A stretch of 64,000 nt of DNA, taken from assembly GCA_964567755.1 (NCBI GenBank), contig CAZMNW010000027.1, forward strand, positions 1-64,000, written 5' to 3'. Both the position numbers and the translations under genes were made by a program. Positions 16,310 through 25,123 of the stretch are shown here, piece by piece. The notes under the pieces were generated by a model. That model did no database searches. It saw only the letters and a list, made by a program, of their open reading frames with translations, and was not told the origin of the DNA. The stretch's first letter is position 1. Every line of letters begins with the position of its first letter. The stretch is from DASRJW01 sp964567755. GTDB lineage: Bacteria > Krumholzibacteriota > Krumholzibacteriia > G020349025.

Positions 16310-17086
16310 TCAGGTCGTGATGCCGCGCGCTGACGTGGTGATGAAGTCCACCAAAGTGCGGATGTCGTCGTCAGCGCCGAACTCGGATTGCAGGCGTTGC
16401 ACGGCTTGGGTGACGTTGAGATCGGAGCGGAAGAGGAGACGGAAGGCGCGCTTGAGCAACGCCCGGCGATCCTCGTCGAAACCGTGGCGTTCGAGGCCGA
16501 CGGAGTTGAGCCCGACCACGCGCAACGGATAACCGCCGGCGCGGGCGAAGGGCGGCACATCCTTCGGCACGCGGTAGCCGCCACCGATCATCGAATGGGT
16601 GCCGATGCGCACGAACTGGTGCACGGGAGTCAGGCCGCCAACGATGGCGTGATCGTGCACTTCGACGTGACCGGCGAGGTTGACGGAATTGGCGAGGATG
16701 ACGCCATTCCCGATGCGGCAATTGTGCGCCACGTGGCTGTACGCCATGAGCAGCGACCGGTCGCCGACGAATGTCGTTTCCCCGTCGATGCAGGCCAAGT
16801 GGATGGTGGCGTATTCGCGAATGGTGTTGCCGTCGCCGATCTTGACGAAGGTGATCTCACCACGGTACTTGAGATCCTGTGGCACCGCACCAATGACGGC
16901 GCCATGGAAGATGCGATTGGCCTGGCCGATCGTGGTCCGGCCTTCCACAACCGCGTGCGCCCCGATCCAGGTGCCGCGGCCGATCCGCACCTCGGGCCCA
17001 ATGACGGAGTACGGCCCGACGACGACGTCGGCGGCGAGCTCGGCCTTCGCGTGCACGACGGCGGTGGGGTGGATGTCCAGCATCAT
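16310..17086 (-). CDS. lpxA: UDP-N-acetylglucosamine acyltransferase
   Basis: First lipid A step: transfers a hydroxyacyl chain from ACP to UDP-GlcNAc or a 3-amino analogue, cytoplasmic trimer. The 258-residue left-handed beta-helix shows hexapeptide repeats throughout residues 5-180. The catalytic histidine is H121 in YSHVAHNC, aligned with His125 of E. coli. NSVNLAGHV, GGLTPVHQF and IGGGYRVPKDVPP are family landmarks, and the C-terminal helical tail is normal. The ATG at 17086 overlaps the lpxC-fabZ stop; a second ATG follows at once. The neighbouring GnnA-like gene raises the question of acceptor specificity. Confidence 0.95.
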   Translation of the reverse strand: MMLDIHPTAVVHAKAELAADVVVGPYSVIGPEVRIGRGTWIGAHAVVEGRTTIGQANRIFHGAVIGAVPQDLKYRGEITFVKIGDGNTIREYATIHLACIDGETTFVGDRSLLMAYSHVAHNCRIGNGVILANSVNLAGHVEVHDHAIVGGLTPVHQFVRIGTHSMIGGGYRVPKDVPPFARAGGYPLRVVGLNSVGLERHGFDEDRRALLKRAFRLLFRSDLNVTQAVQRLQSEFGADDDIRTLVDFITTSARGITT

Positions 17087-18396
17087 GGCCTCTCGGCGAT
17101 CGTCGACAACAGCGTCGCCTCGGCGACGAGATCGTCACCGACGAAGGCACGCCCTTCCATCTTGCATGCGGTGCCGCCGAAGCGCACCAGTTGCAGCTCG
17201 AAACGCAGCTGATCACCCGGGTGCACCGGCTTGCGGAAGCGCGCCTTGTCGATGCCGGCGAAATACATGAGATATTTCTTCGGATCGTCCACCGAATTCA
17301 TCAGCAAGACGCCGCCGCACTGCGCCATGGCTTCGATGATCAGCACCGCCGGCATGACCGGCAGGCCGGGGAAATGCCCCTGGAAAAACGGCTCGTTGTA
17401 GGTGACGTTCTTGATGCCGACGACGCGCTTGCGATCTTCCAATTCGAGGATGCGGTCCACCAGCATGATCGGGTAGCGGTGCGGCATGATCTCGAGAATG
17501 TCGCGCACGTCCAGGACACCCTTGTGCAGAGGCGCGGGCCGGGTTCGCGGCTGCATCGACGCCAGGAGGCGCCGCACGAACTCGGCGTTGGTGCGGTGAC
17601 CGGAGCGCACGGCAATGACGTGGCCTTGCAACGGGCGTCCGAGCAGCGCCAGATCGCCGAGGAGGTCGAGGATCTTGTGGCGGACGAACTCGTCGGGAAA
17701 ACGCAGCGGCACGTCGTTGAGAATGTGATCGCCATCGACGACCACCGCGTTCTCGAGGGTGCCGCCGCGGATGAAGCCGCGCTCGCGCAACTCGACGACG
17801 TCGCTCATGAGGGCGAACGTGCGTGCCGGGGCAATTTCTTGCGCGAAGGTCTTGGGATCGATGGTGAAGCTCGCGTGTTGGGTGGCGATGAGCGCGTTCT
17901 CGTAGTGAATGGTGAAGCTGATGCGCAGGGCGGCGTCGGGCACCGCCGTGACTTCCACCTCCCCCTCGCGCAACGTCACCGCCTCACGCAGCTCCAGCGG
18001 GCGCCGCGGCGCCGTCTGCTGCACCACGCCGGCCCGCAGCAGCACTTCGACGTAGGGGGCACAGCTGCCGTCGTGCGGCTCCCCCGGTTCGTCGCCATTG
18101 ATCTCGATGAGCACGTTGTCGATCCCGAGACCCGCCATCGTCGCCAGCACGTGCTCCACGGTGTGGATTCGGGCACCGTCGCGTTCCAAGGTGGTGTTGC
18201 GTGGGACGGCGATGTCACGCGGGGCGAAGTCGATTCTAGCCGGGATGTCCACGGGCGGGTCGAGATCCATGCGCCGGAAAACGATGCCGGTGCCACTGGC
18301 GGCAGGCTTGAAGCACATGCGCGTGCGATGGCCGGTGTGCAAGCCCACGCCGCTGACCTCGCACTCCGCGCCGATGGTGGTCTGGCATGCACTCAT
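17083..18396 (-). CDS. lpxC-fabZ: Bifunctional UDP-3-O-acyl-GlcNAc deacetylase / 3-hydroxyacyl-ACP dehydratase (LpxC-FabZ fusion)
   Basis: 437-residue fusion. Residues 1-280 are LpxC, the committed zinc-dependent deacetylase of lipid A synthesis, with zinc ligands H82, H240 and D244, catalytic E81 and the general acid H267 in GHRTN. Residues about 290-437 are FabZ, the fatty-acid elongation dehydratase, with MPHRYP at 305-310 and the catalytic H341 and E355 in QGHFPGLPVMPAVLIIEAM. The two domains compete for the same 3-hydroxyacyl pool, so one polypeptide keeps them equimolar. This fusion is known from Bacteroidetes and relatives. The ATG at 18396 overlaps the lpxD stop as ATGA. Confidence 0.96.
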   Translation of the reverse strand: MSACQTTIGAECEVSGVGLHTGHRTRMCFKPAASGTGIVFRRMDLDPPVDIPARIDFAPRDIAVPRNTTLERDGARIHTVEHVLATMAGLGIDNVLIEINGDEPGEPHDGSCAPYVEVLLRAGVVQQTAPRRPLELREAVTLREGEVEVTAVPDAALRISFTIHYENALIATQHASFTIDPKTFAQEIAPARTFALMSDVVELRERGFIRGGTLENAVVVDGDHILNDVPLRFPDEFVRHKILDLLGDLALLGRPLQGHVIAVRSGHRTNAEFVRRLLASMQPRTRPAPLHKGVLDVRDILEIMPHRYPIMLVDRILELEDRKRVVGIKNVTYNEPFFQGHFPGLPVMPAVLIIEAMAQCGGVLLMNSVDDPKKYLMYFAGIDKARFRKPVHPGDQLRFELQLVRFGGTACKMEGRAFVGDDLVAEATLLSTIAERP

Positions 18397-19490
18397 GCGC
18401 CAGGCTCCTCGGCGGTGTCCTTCTCCAAGCGCGCAAGTCGCGCACGGAGATCCCGCAGGGTCTCCAGCAGCTCCGGCAGCCGTGCGAGCAAGACGCGCTG
18501 GCGCAGCTCCTGGACGTGCGGGCGCGCCGGATAGCCGGAGAGCGTGGCTCCGGGTGCGACCGAGCCGATGACGCCGCTCTGCGCGCCGATGACGGCACCA
18601 TCGCCGATCTGCGCATGACCAATGATCCCCGCCTGGCCTCCGATCTTGACGCCGCTGCCGATGTCGGTGCTGCCCGAGACGCCCGCTTGCGCGCACAGCA
18701 CGCTGGCCGTGCCAATGCGGACGTTGTGTGCCACCTGCACCAGGTTGTCGATCTTGGTGCCGCGGCCGATGCGCGTCACCCCGGTCGTGGCGCGGTCGAT
18801 ACACGCGTTGGCACCGATCTCCACGTCGTCTTCGATGACGACGCAACCCAGGTGCGGCACCTTGGCGAGGCCCTCGTTCTCGCGCACGTAGCCGAAGCCA
18901 TCGCTGCCGATCACGGCTCCGGCATGAACAATGACGCGCGCTCCGATCGTCGTCGCTTCATACACCGTGACGTTCGGATACAGGAGACAGTCGTCGCCAA
19001 GGCGCGAATCCCTGCCGATCACGCTGCCCGCGAGCACCGTGCTGCGATCGCCGATCTCGACACCGCTTTCGACGACGACAAAAGGACCGATGGCGACATC
19101 CGCACCCAAGCGTGCACTCGCGTCGACGACGGCCGAGGGATGCACGCCGCGCGGAAACGCGTGCCGCGTCGCTTCGCTGAAGCGGCGCAGCACTTGACTG
19201 AAGGCGAAGGCGGGATTCTCGACGCGCACCGCCGGACGGTCGACGAGCTGGCGTCGATCGACGATCACAGCAGCGGCGCGGCTTTGGGCGAGCGCGGCAC
19301 GGTAACGCCGCTGCGCCAGAAACGTGAGATCCCCCTCGCCCGCATCCTGAATGCCGGCGAGGCCGGTGATCCAAGGGTCGGCGTCGCCGACAAGCTGGCC
19401 GCGCACGAGGGTCGCGACTTCAGAAAGGCGCAAGCGCATCGCGGACGCGCGCGCGGGGCGCGTCGGCGCGAACGATTTGTCCGAGCTCAT
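18393..19490 (-). CDS. lpxD: UDP-3-O-acylglucosamine N-acyltransferase
   Basis: Third lipid A step, adds the N-linked hydroxyacyl chain. The 365-residue protein has an N-terminal uridine-binding domain (residues 20-110), a long hexapeptide beta-helix (about 115-320), and a C-terminal helix rich in Leu and Arg. The active-site histidine lies in VQVAHNVRIG (residues 251-260) and GSDGFGY at 195-201 is diagnostic. The ATG at 19490 has AAGG 8 bases upstream; Met18 would give the more usual short N-terminus and is an alternative. It overlaps lpxC-fabZ as ATGA. Confidence 0.95.
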   Translation of the reverse strand: MSSDKSFAPTRPARASAMRLRLSEVATLVRGQLVGDADPWITGLAGIQDAGEGDLTFLAQRRYRAALAQSRAAAVIVDRRQLVDRPAVRVENPAFAFSQVLRRFSEATRHAFPRGVHPSAVVDASARLGADVAIGPFVVVESGVEIGDRSTVLAGSVIGRDSRLGDDCLLYPNVTVYEATTIGARVIVHAGAVIGSDGFGYVRENEGLAKVPHLGCVVIEDDVEIGANACIDRATTGVTRIGRGTKIDNLVQVAHNVRIGTASVLCAQAGVSGSTDIGSGVKIGGQAGIIGHAQIGDGAVIGAQSGVIGSVAPGATLSGYPARPHVQELRQRVLLARLPELLETLRDLRARLARLEKDTAEEPGA

Positions 19491-19537
19491 GGGTTCGACC
19501 TTCGGATGGCGGGTGGCCCGCGTTCGGCCCCGAACGC

Positions 19538-20089
19538 CTATTTGGCGGCGCTGAGGCGCTCGATGATCTTGTCGGTCAGGTCGATGCCGGGGGATGCGTA
19601 GGCGATCCCCAGGCTGCTGCTGTCGAAGATCATCGTGTATTTGTCCTGTTCCCCAACCTCTTGGATGATTTGATTCACCCGATCGAGGATAGGGCGCAGC
19701 AACTCTTCCCGCTTGCGTGCAGCCTCGCCGCTCGGCCCGAAGATCTGCTGGTAGTACTGTTCGAGGTCGCGTCCGCGCTTCTCGAGCTCGCTCATTTTCT
19801 CGCGCTTCTTGGTGTCGCTCAACATGAGCTCTTGCGCCTTGAAGTCTTCCTCCATGGCCTTGAGCTCGCGAGAACGCGTGTCCACTTCGAGGTTCCACGC
19901 TTCCCGTTGTTTCGCGAACTGCGCTTCGGCGTCCTTGTAGCCGCTGAAGGCCTGGAGCACCTTCTCGGCATCGACGTACCCCAGCTTGATCTCCTGGGCC
20001 GCGAGCGGGCGGGCCATGGCCGCCGCAACCAGGGCCAGAATAGTTGCAGAAATCACCGGGGTTGGCAAGAATCGTTTCAACCGCTGCAA
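19538..20089 (-). CDS. Periplasmic OmpH/Skp-like chaperone
   Basis: 183-residue periplasmic holdase for unfolded outer-membrane proteins. A signal peptide (ILALVAAAMARPLAAQ) precedes a YVDAEKVL motif and a long highly charged coiled coil (about residues 45-125), then the returning C-terminal segment DKYTMIFDSSSLGIAYA. This is the Skp layout at normal length. Its place between bamA and lpxD is the classical one. The start is TTG at 20089 with GGAGG 7 bases upstream. It has a 98-base gap to bamA, in which I see no promoter or terminator. Confidence 0.9.
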   Translation of the reverse strand: MQRLKRFLPTPVISATILALVAAAMARPLAAQEIKLGYVDAEKVLQAFSGYKDAEAQFAKQREAWNLEVDTRSRELKAMEEDFKAQELMLSDTKKREKMSELEKRGRDLEQYYQQIFGPSGEAARKREELLRPILDRVNQIIQEVGEQDKYTMIFDSSSLGIAYASPGIDLTDKIIERLSAAK

Positions 20090-20187
20090 ATCCCCACCTC
20101 CTCATGGGTTGCTCGCACCTGGGTCCTCGCCCACGCGCGGCGTGAACGCGACGCACGGCGCCATCTGGGCCCCAAAAGCCACAGGGC

Positions 20188-22503
20188 TCAGAAGAAATTG
20201 CCGAAGCGGAAATGGAAATTCCAGCTGGGCCGCTTGCGTCCCAGCGCGTCTACTCGGTCGAACCCGTAGGCGTAATCGAGCCCGAGCAGTCCGATCATCG
20301 GCACTTCGACCCGAATGCCGGCGCCCAATCCCTTGCGCATGTTCGAGAGATCCGCTTCTGCCATCGTGTTCCACGTATTGCCGGCGTCGAAGAACAACGC
20401 CCCGTGTACCTTCGGGCTGAAGGGATAGCGCAGCTCGCTCGACAGGAGCGCCAGCACCTGGCCGCCGATATACGGGTCGTTGCCTTCCGGTACGATCTCG
20501 AACTCGTCGTATCCGCGCACCGGATAAATGAAGACGCCGCCCGGGCGAAACAGCTCGTCGTTGGGCACGGGACGCTGTTCGAGACCGGTCAGCACGCCGA
20601 TCCGGCTGCGCAGCGCCAGAGTGAACTTCGACACCCCCAAGCGCTGATACCAGGCCAGATCCATTTCGTTGTGCGCGAAGCTCACGTCGCCGCCGAGGAA
20701 GGTGCCGAAGAGATCGCCGTTCCACTCGGCTTCCGAGCCGCGCGTCGGGAAGGAGGGCTGATCCGTCGAATTGCGCCGCAGCGTGAGCCCCATGCTGCGC
20801 CGTCGGCCGTCTTGCAACGACACGCGCGTGCGCAGATCGACCTCGGGATCGATGTCGGTGAAGCGCACGTTCTCCGCCCGGTAGCGCCAGGAGATGGTGG
20901 TGTAGTCGAGGACGGCAAGGCGCCGGCCGATGCGCAACGCGCCACCGGTGCGCTGGGCGCGATAGAAGCTGTTGGTGCGCGAGCGCCCGGCGCTGTTGAA
21001 CAAATCGACCGTGAGCGTCATCGGGCTCTCGAACAGCCACGGCTGCGTGTAGCTGAAATTGATGTCATTGCGCACCTTGCTGAATTCCCAACGAAACGAG
21101 ACGCGCTTGCCGGTGCCGAACAGGTTGGTTTCGGCCATCTCGAAGAAGCCGGTGAGGGCGTTGACGGCGCTGTAGCCCGCGCCAGCCCCGAGCTGCCCGG
21201 TTTGTTTTTCGACCACCTTGATCTCGAGATCGACACCGCCATCGTCGCGCGGCCGGACACCCTCGTTGGGGATGTTGACGTCCTCGAAGAAACCGAGCTG
21301 GAAAATATCACGCATCGAGCGCTGCAAGCGCGAACGATCGAAGGTCTCCCCCGGCAGCAGCGAGAACTCGCGCAGGATGACTTTGTCCTGGGTCTTGGTG
21401 TTGCCGAGCACGCGTACGTGCGCCAGGCGCGCCTGTTGCCCTTCGACGATCTCATAGGTGACGTTGACGACATCGTCGCGAATGTCGCGGCGCGGCGCCG
21501 CCGTGAAGTAGAAATAGCCGCGATCCTGGTACAGCTCGCTCAGGCCTTGGGTCGTGGCGTCGAACGCCGTGTCGTCGAAAGGCGCGCCGGGGAACAATCG
21601 CACCACCCGGCCGATTTCCCCGTCGCTGAACACGGTGTTGCCCGTCCACTCCACCTTCCCGACCCGATACTGTTTGCCCTCTTCGACCGTGATGCGCAAG
21701 GTCAGGTCACTGCCGTTGGCGCCGAGTTCGGTCGTGTGATCGAGAACGCGAGCATCCAAGTAGCCGAGCGCGCGGTAGTAGAGCGCGATCTTGTCGAAGT
21801 CTTCCTGGAGGGTCGCGGGTTTGAGGTCCCCGCCGCTCCACATGCCGTCGGTGCTGGTTTTCATCTGCTTGCGCAATTGCGGCGTCGGGACGTGCGTGTT
21901 GCCGACGAAGTCGATCTGCTGGATGGAGGCCTTCTGGCCTTCGGCGATGCGCCAGATCAAGTTCCAGTCCCCGCTCGGCTGCGCCTGCAGCGAGTCCATG
22001 ACGCTGGCGCTGTGGTAGCCCTTGTCGCGGTAGATTTGCACGATGGCGTCGCGATCACGCTGCCGTTGCCACGGGGTGAGGAATCCGCCGCCGATGGTCT
22101 TGATCGCCGCGCGCAGATCGGCCTCGTCGACCGCATCCAGCCCCTCGAAACGCACTTGTTCGAGGCGCGGGAACTCCTCGACAACGACGTACAGGACGAC
22201 GCTTCCGTCCTGCGCATCACCCTCCACGCGGACGTCGGAGAAACGGCCCTTGCGCGTCAACTCGTCGACAGCGCGCGCCAGACGTCGCGGGTCGAACTCG
22301 TCCCCGGAGCGCACGGCGAACCACTGCAGGATGGTCTCGCGCGGCACCTTGACGTTGCCCTCGACCTCGACGCGCGCCACCACCACGCGCGCCGGCGGCG
22401 TCGATTGCGGCCATGCGCTCGCGCTCCAGGAGAGCGCCAGCAACACCGCGATCGCAGCTCGGGAGCACGACTGCCGGATCCAGGCAAGTTTGCACGCGCT
22501 CAT
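20188..22503 (-). CDS. bamA: Outer-membrane protein assembly factor BamA
   Basis: Central subunit of the BAM complex, inserts barrels into the outer membrane. The 771-residue Omp85 protein has a signal peptide (AIAVLLALSWSASAWPQ), five POTRA domains (about residues 35-420) and a C-terminal 16-strand barrel ending in phenylalanine (RFGNFF). The conserved VRGYDEFEIV-type loop (VRGY) and the FFDAGNTW strand are present. I chose ATG at 22503 with AGAGGA upstream; 35 more in-frame codons upstream overlap the terminator. bamA starts the lipid A operon behind the clpC terminator, so its promoter should lie within 22504-22573, but no consensus is evident. Confidence 0.95.
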   Translation of the reverse strand: MSACKLAWIRQSCSRAAIAVLLALSWSASAWPQSTPPARVVVARVEVEGNVKVPRETILQWFAVRSGDEFDPRRLARAVDELTRKGRFSDVRVEGDAQDGSVVLYVVVEEFPRLEQVRFEGLDAVDEADLRAAIKTIGGGFLTPWQRQRDRDAIVQIYRDKGYHSASVMDSLQAQPSGDWNLIWRIAEGQKASIQQIDFVGNTHVPTPQLRKQMKTSTDGMWSGGDLKPATLQEDFDKIALYYRALGYLDARVLDHTTELGANGSDLTLRITVEEGKQYRVGKVEWTGNTVFSDGEIGRVVRLFPGAPFDDTAFDATTQGLSELYQDRGYFYFTAAPRRDIRDDVVNVTYEIVEGQQARLAHVRVLGNTKTQDKVILREFSLLPGETFDRSRLQRSMRDIFQLGFFEDVNIPNEGVRPRDDGGVDLEIKVVEKQTGQLGAGAGYSAVNALTGFFEMAETNLFGTGKRVSFRWEFSKVRNDINFSYTQPWLFESPMTLTVDLFNSAGRSRTNSFYRAQRTGGALRIGRRLAVLDYTTISWRYRAENVRFTDIDPEVDLRTRVSLQDGRRRSMGLTLRRNSTDQPSFPTRGSEAEWNGDLFGTFLGGDVSFAHNEMDLAWYQRLGVSKFTLALRSRIGVLTGLEQRPVPNDELFRPGGVFIYPVRGYDEFEIVPEGNDPYIGGQVLALLSSELRYPFSPKVHGALFFDAGNTWNTMAEADLSNMRKGLGAGIRVEVPMIGLLGLDYAYGFDRVDALGRKRPSWNFHFRFGNFF

Positions 22504-22573
22504 CGACGCATCCTCTTGGCCTCCTCGGCGCCCCGACCCAAAGTAACGAGACACGCCCGGGAAGGACAGCAGC

Positions 22574-22616
22574 AAAAAAGGCCCAGGCCCCCTGTTGAAG
22601 GAGGCCACGGGCCTTG
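22574..22616 (-). terminator. Rho-independent terminator of the clpC array
   Basis: After the clpC stop, the minus strand forms a stem in which AAGGCCC pairs with GGGCCTT and GGCCTCC pairs with GGGGGCC across a one-base bulge, then TTTTTT. It is the only classical terminator with a U tract that I found in the window, and it separates the 15 kb clpC array from bamA. Confidence 0.85.
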
Positions 22617-22639
22617 GAGTTCCATGGGCGGCGCCCGGC

Positions 22640-25078
22640 TCAGGGGGCGACGCCAGAGCCTTCGACTTCGAACAGCAGCTTCTTGTCCCCGGCGTCGATC
22701 CGCACCTTGCCGCCGCGGGACAGTTCGCCGCGCAGCATCCGCTCCGACAACGGATCCTCGAGATACGTCTGGATCGCGCGGCGCAGCGGCCGCGCGCCGA
22801 GATTGGCGTCGAAGCCCTGCGAGATGAGGAATTCCTGCGCCGTCGCGGTGAACGCGAAGTGGATGTCCAGATCGGTCAAACGTTTCTCGAGATCGGCGGT
22901 CATGATTTCCAGGATCTGATGCATCTCGGCACGCGTGAGCGGTTTAAAGATGAGGGTCTCGTCGATGCGATTCAAGAACTCCGGGTTGAAGATCTTGCGC
23001 ATCTCCTCCTTGACCTTGCCGCTCATGTCGGTGAAGTTCTCGCCCTCGTCCTTGCTGAAGCCGAGACCGATACTGGTCTTCAGCTGCCGCGCGCCGACGT
23101 TCGAGGTCATGATCAACACCGTGTTCTTGAAATCGACCCGCCGGCCGAAACTGTCGGTGAGCTGGCCGTCCTCGATGACTTGCAGCAGAATGTTGTAGAC
23201 GTCCGGGTGCGCTTTCTCGATCTCGTCCAAGAGGATCACCGAATACGGTTTGCGCCGTACCTTCTCGGTCAGCTGGCCGCCCTCGTCGTAGCCGACGTAG
23301 CCGGGAGGCGCACCGATGAGACGGCTGACGGCGAACTTCTCCATGTACTCCGACATGTCGACCCGGATCAGGGCCTCTTCGTCGTCGAAGAGGAAGCGCG
23401 CCAGCACCTTCGCCATCTCGGTCTTGCCGACGCCGGTGGGGCCGAGGAAGATGAAGGAGCCGATGGGGCGGCGCGGATTGCGCAGTCCGGCGCGATTGCG
23501 GCGCACGGCGCGCGACACGGCGTGCACGGCGTCGTCTTGGCCGATGATGCGCTGCTGCAGCTGTTCTTCCATGCGCAGCAACTTTTCGCTCTCGCCCTCG
23601 ACGACGCTGGCGATCGGAATGCCCGTCATCTCGCCGACGACGATGGCGATGTCACGCTCGTCGACGACGGCCTCCTGCTCCTTGCGTTTCTCCTGCGCCT
23701 CCTCCTGGATCTGACGCAGCTTCTCGCGCAACTCCTTCTCGCGATCGCGATGGCCGGCGGCCTTCTCGAACTCCTGCGCTTGGATGCAGGATTCCTTCTC
23801 CTTCGACACCTGTTCGATGTGCTGTTGCAACTCGCGCACGCCGCTCGGGACGCTGCTGATCGACAGGCGCGCCCGCGACCCGGCCTCGTCGATGACGTCG
23901 ATGGCCTTGTCCGGCAGGAAGCGGTCGTTGATGTAACGCTGCGACAGCTTGACCGCCGCCACCACCGCCGCATCGGTGATCTTGGCGCGGTGGTGCGCCT
24001 CGTATTTGTCGCGCAAGCCGAAGATGATCTTGATCGTTTCGTCCTCCGTCGGCGGATTGACGAAGATCGGTTGGAAACGCCGTTCGAGCGCGCCGTCCTT
24101 CTCGATGTACTTGCGGTATTCGTCGAGTGTCGTCGCCCCGATGCACTGCAGCTCGCCGCGGGCCAGCGCCGGCTTGAGCATGTTCGAGGCGTCGATGGCG
24201 CCCTCGGCGCCGCCGGCACCGACGATGGTGTGCAACTCGTCGATGAAGATGATGACGTCCTCGGATTCACGGATCTCGTTCATGACCGCCTTGAGACGTT
24301 CCTCGAACTGGCCGCGGTATTTCGTTCCGGCGACCACGGATGCCAGATCCAGCGTCACCAGCTTGCGATCCTTGAGCACTTCCGGGACCTGGCCGCTGAT
24401 GATGCGCTGCGCCAGGCCTTCGACGATGGCGGTTTTCCCGACCCCCGGTTCACCGATGAGCGCAGGGTTGTTCTTCTTGCGTCTGGACAGCACTTGAATG
24501 ACGCGCTCGATCTCCTTCTCGCGTCCGATCACCGGGTCGAGTTTGCTGTCGCCGGCGAGCGCGGTGAGATCGCGACCAAACTGATCGAGCGCCGGAGTTT
24601 CGCGTTTTTCCTTCTTCGAGCTCGACCGTTGCGAGGGACCGATGCCGCCAAGCAATTTCAGAGTCTCCTCGCGCACGCGTTTGCGGTCGGCGCCGAGCTC
24701 GATCAAAACTCGGGCGGCGACGCCCTCGCCTTCGCGAATGAGCCCGAGCAGCAGGTGTTCGGTGCCGATGTAGTTGTGGCCGAGAAGACGCGCTTCCTCG
24801 ACGGAGAGTTCGAGCACGCGCTTGGCGCGCGGCGTGAACGGAATCTCGCCGATGGTGAGCGTGCCGCCGCTCGGCGCCACCATCTTCTCGATCGCTTGCT
24901 GGATTTGTTCGAACGAGAGACCGAGGTTCTGCAGCACCTTGGCGGCGATGCCTTCCCCCTCGCGCACGATGCCGAGCAGGAAGTGCTCGGTGCCGATGTA
25001 GTCATGCTGCAACCGGCCCGCTTCGTCTCGGGCCAGGAAGAGGACCTTCTTGACTCTTTCGGTGAATCGATCGTTCAT
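22640..25078 (-). CDS. clpC: ATP-dependent Clp protease ATP-binding subunit ClpC
   Basis: 812-residue Hsp100 unfoldase that feeds ClpP. Two N-terminal Clp repeats (residues 1-140), the first AAA+ domain with Walker A GEPGVGKT at 209-216, a coiled middle (UVR-type) segment around 420-460, and the second AAA+ domain with GPTGVGKTE near 545. The middle segment separates ClpC from ClpA. In Firmicutes ClpC recognises phosphoarginine-marked proteins, and here the arginine kinase gene lies directly upstream (45-base gap). That gap holds TATAGT, a possible -10, but no good -35; no CIRCE element or CtsR gene is seen. Confidence 0.96.
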   Translation of the reverse strand: MNDRFTERVKKVLFLARDEAGRLQHDYIGTEHFLLGIVREGEGIAAKVLQNLGLSFEQIQQAIEKMVAPSGGTLTIGEIPFTPRAKRVLELSVEEARLLGHNYIGTEHLLLGLIREGEGVAARVLIELGADRKRVREETLKLLGGIGPSQRSSSKKEKRETPALDQFGRDLTALAGDSKLDPVIGREKEIERVIQVLSRRKKNNPALIGEPGVGKTAIVEGLAQRIISGQVPEVLKDRKLVTLDLASVVAGTKYRGQFEERLKAVMNEIRESEDVIIFIDELHTIVGAGGAEGAIDASNMLKPALARGELQCIGATTLDEYRKYIEKDGALERRFQPIFVNPPTEDETIKIIFGLRDKYEAHHRAKITDAAVVAAVKLSQRYINDRFLPDKAIDVIDEAGSRARLSISSVPSGVRELQQHIEQVSKEKESCIQAQEFEKAAGHRDREKELREKLRQIQEEAQEKRKEQEAVVDERDIAIVVGEMTGIPIASVVEGESEKLLRMEEQLQQRIIGQDDAVHAVSRAVRRNRAGLRNPRRPIGSFIFLGPTGVGKTEMAKVLARFLFDDEEALIRVDMSEYMEKFAVSRLIGAPPGYVGYDEGGQLTEKVRRKPYSVILLDEIEKAHPDVYNILLQVIEDGQLTDSFGRRVDFKNTVLIMTSNVGARQLKTSIGLGFSKDEGENFTDMSGKVKEEMRKIFNPEFLNRIDETLIFKPLTRAEMHQILEIMTADLEKRLTDLDIHFAFTATAQEFLISQGFDANLGARPLRRAIQTYLEDPLSERMLRGELSRGGKVRIDAGDKKLLFEVEGSGVAP

Positions 25079-25123
25079 CGCCCGCGACCTCCACGCGCCC
25101 GCGTCACTATACCACTCGCGGTC

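Noticed and set aside
20212..22827. Long plus-strand frame opposite bamA
   Set aside because: No ribosome site or family motif; the minus strand encodes full BamA with POTRA domains and terminal phenylalanine.
25079..25123. CIRCE or CtsR operator before clpC
   Set aside because: No TTAGCACTC-type or GGTCAAA-type repeat is present; only a lone TATAGT is seen.
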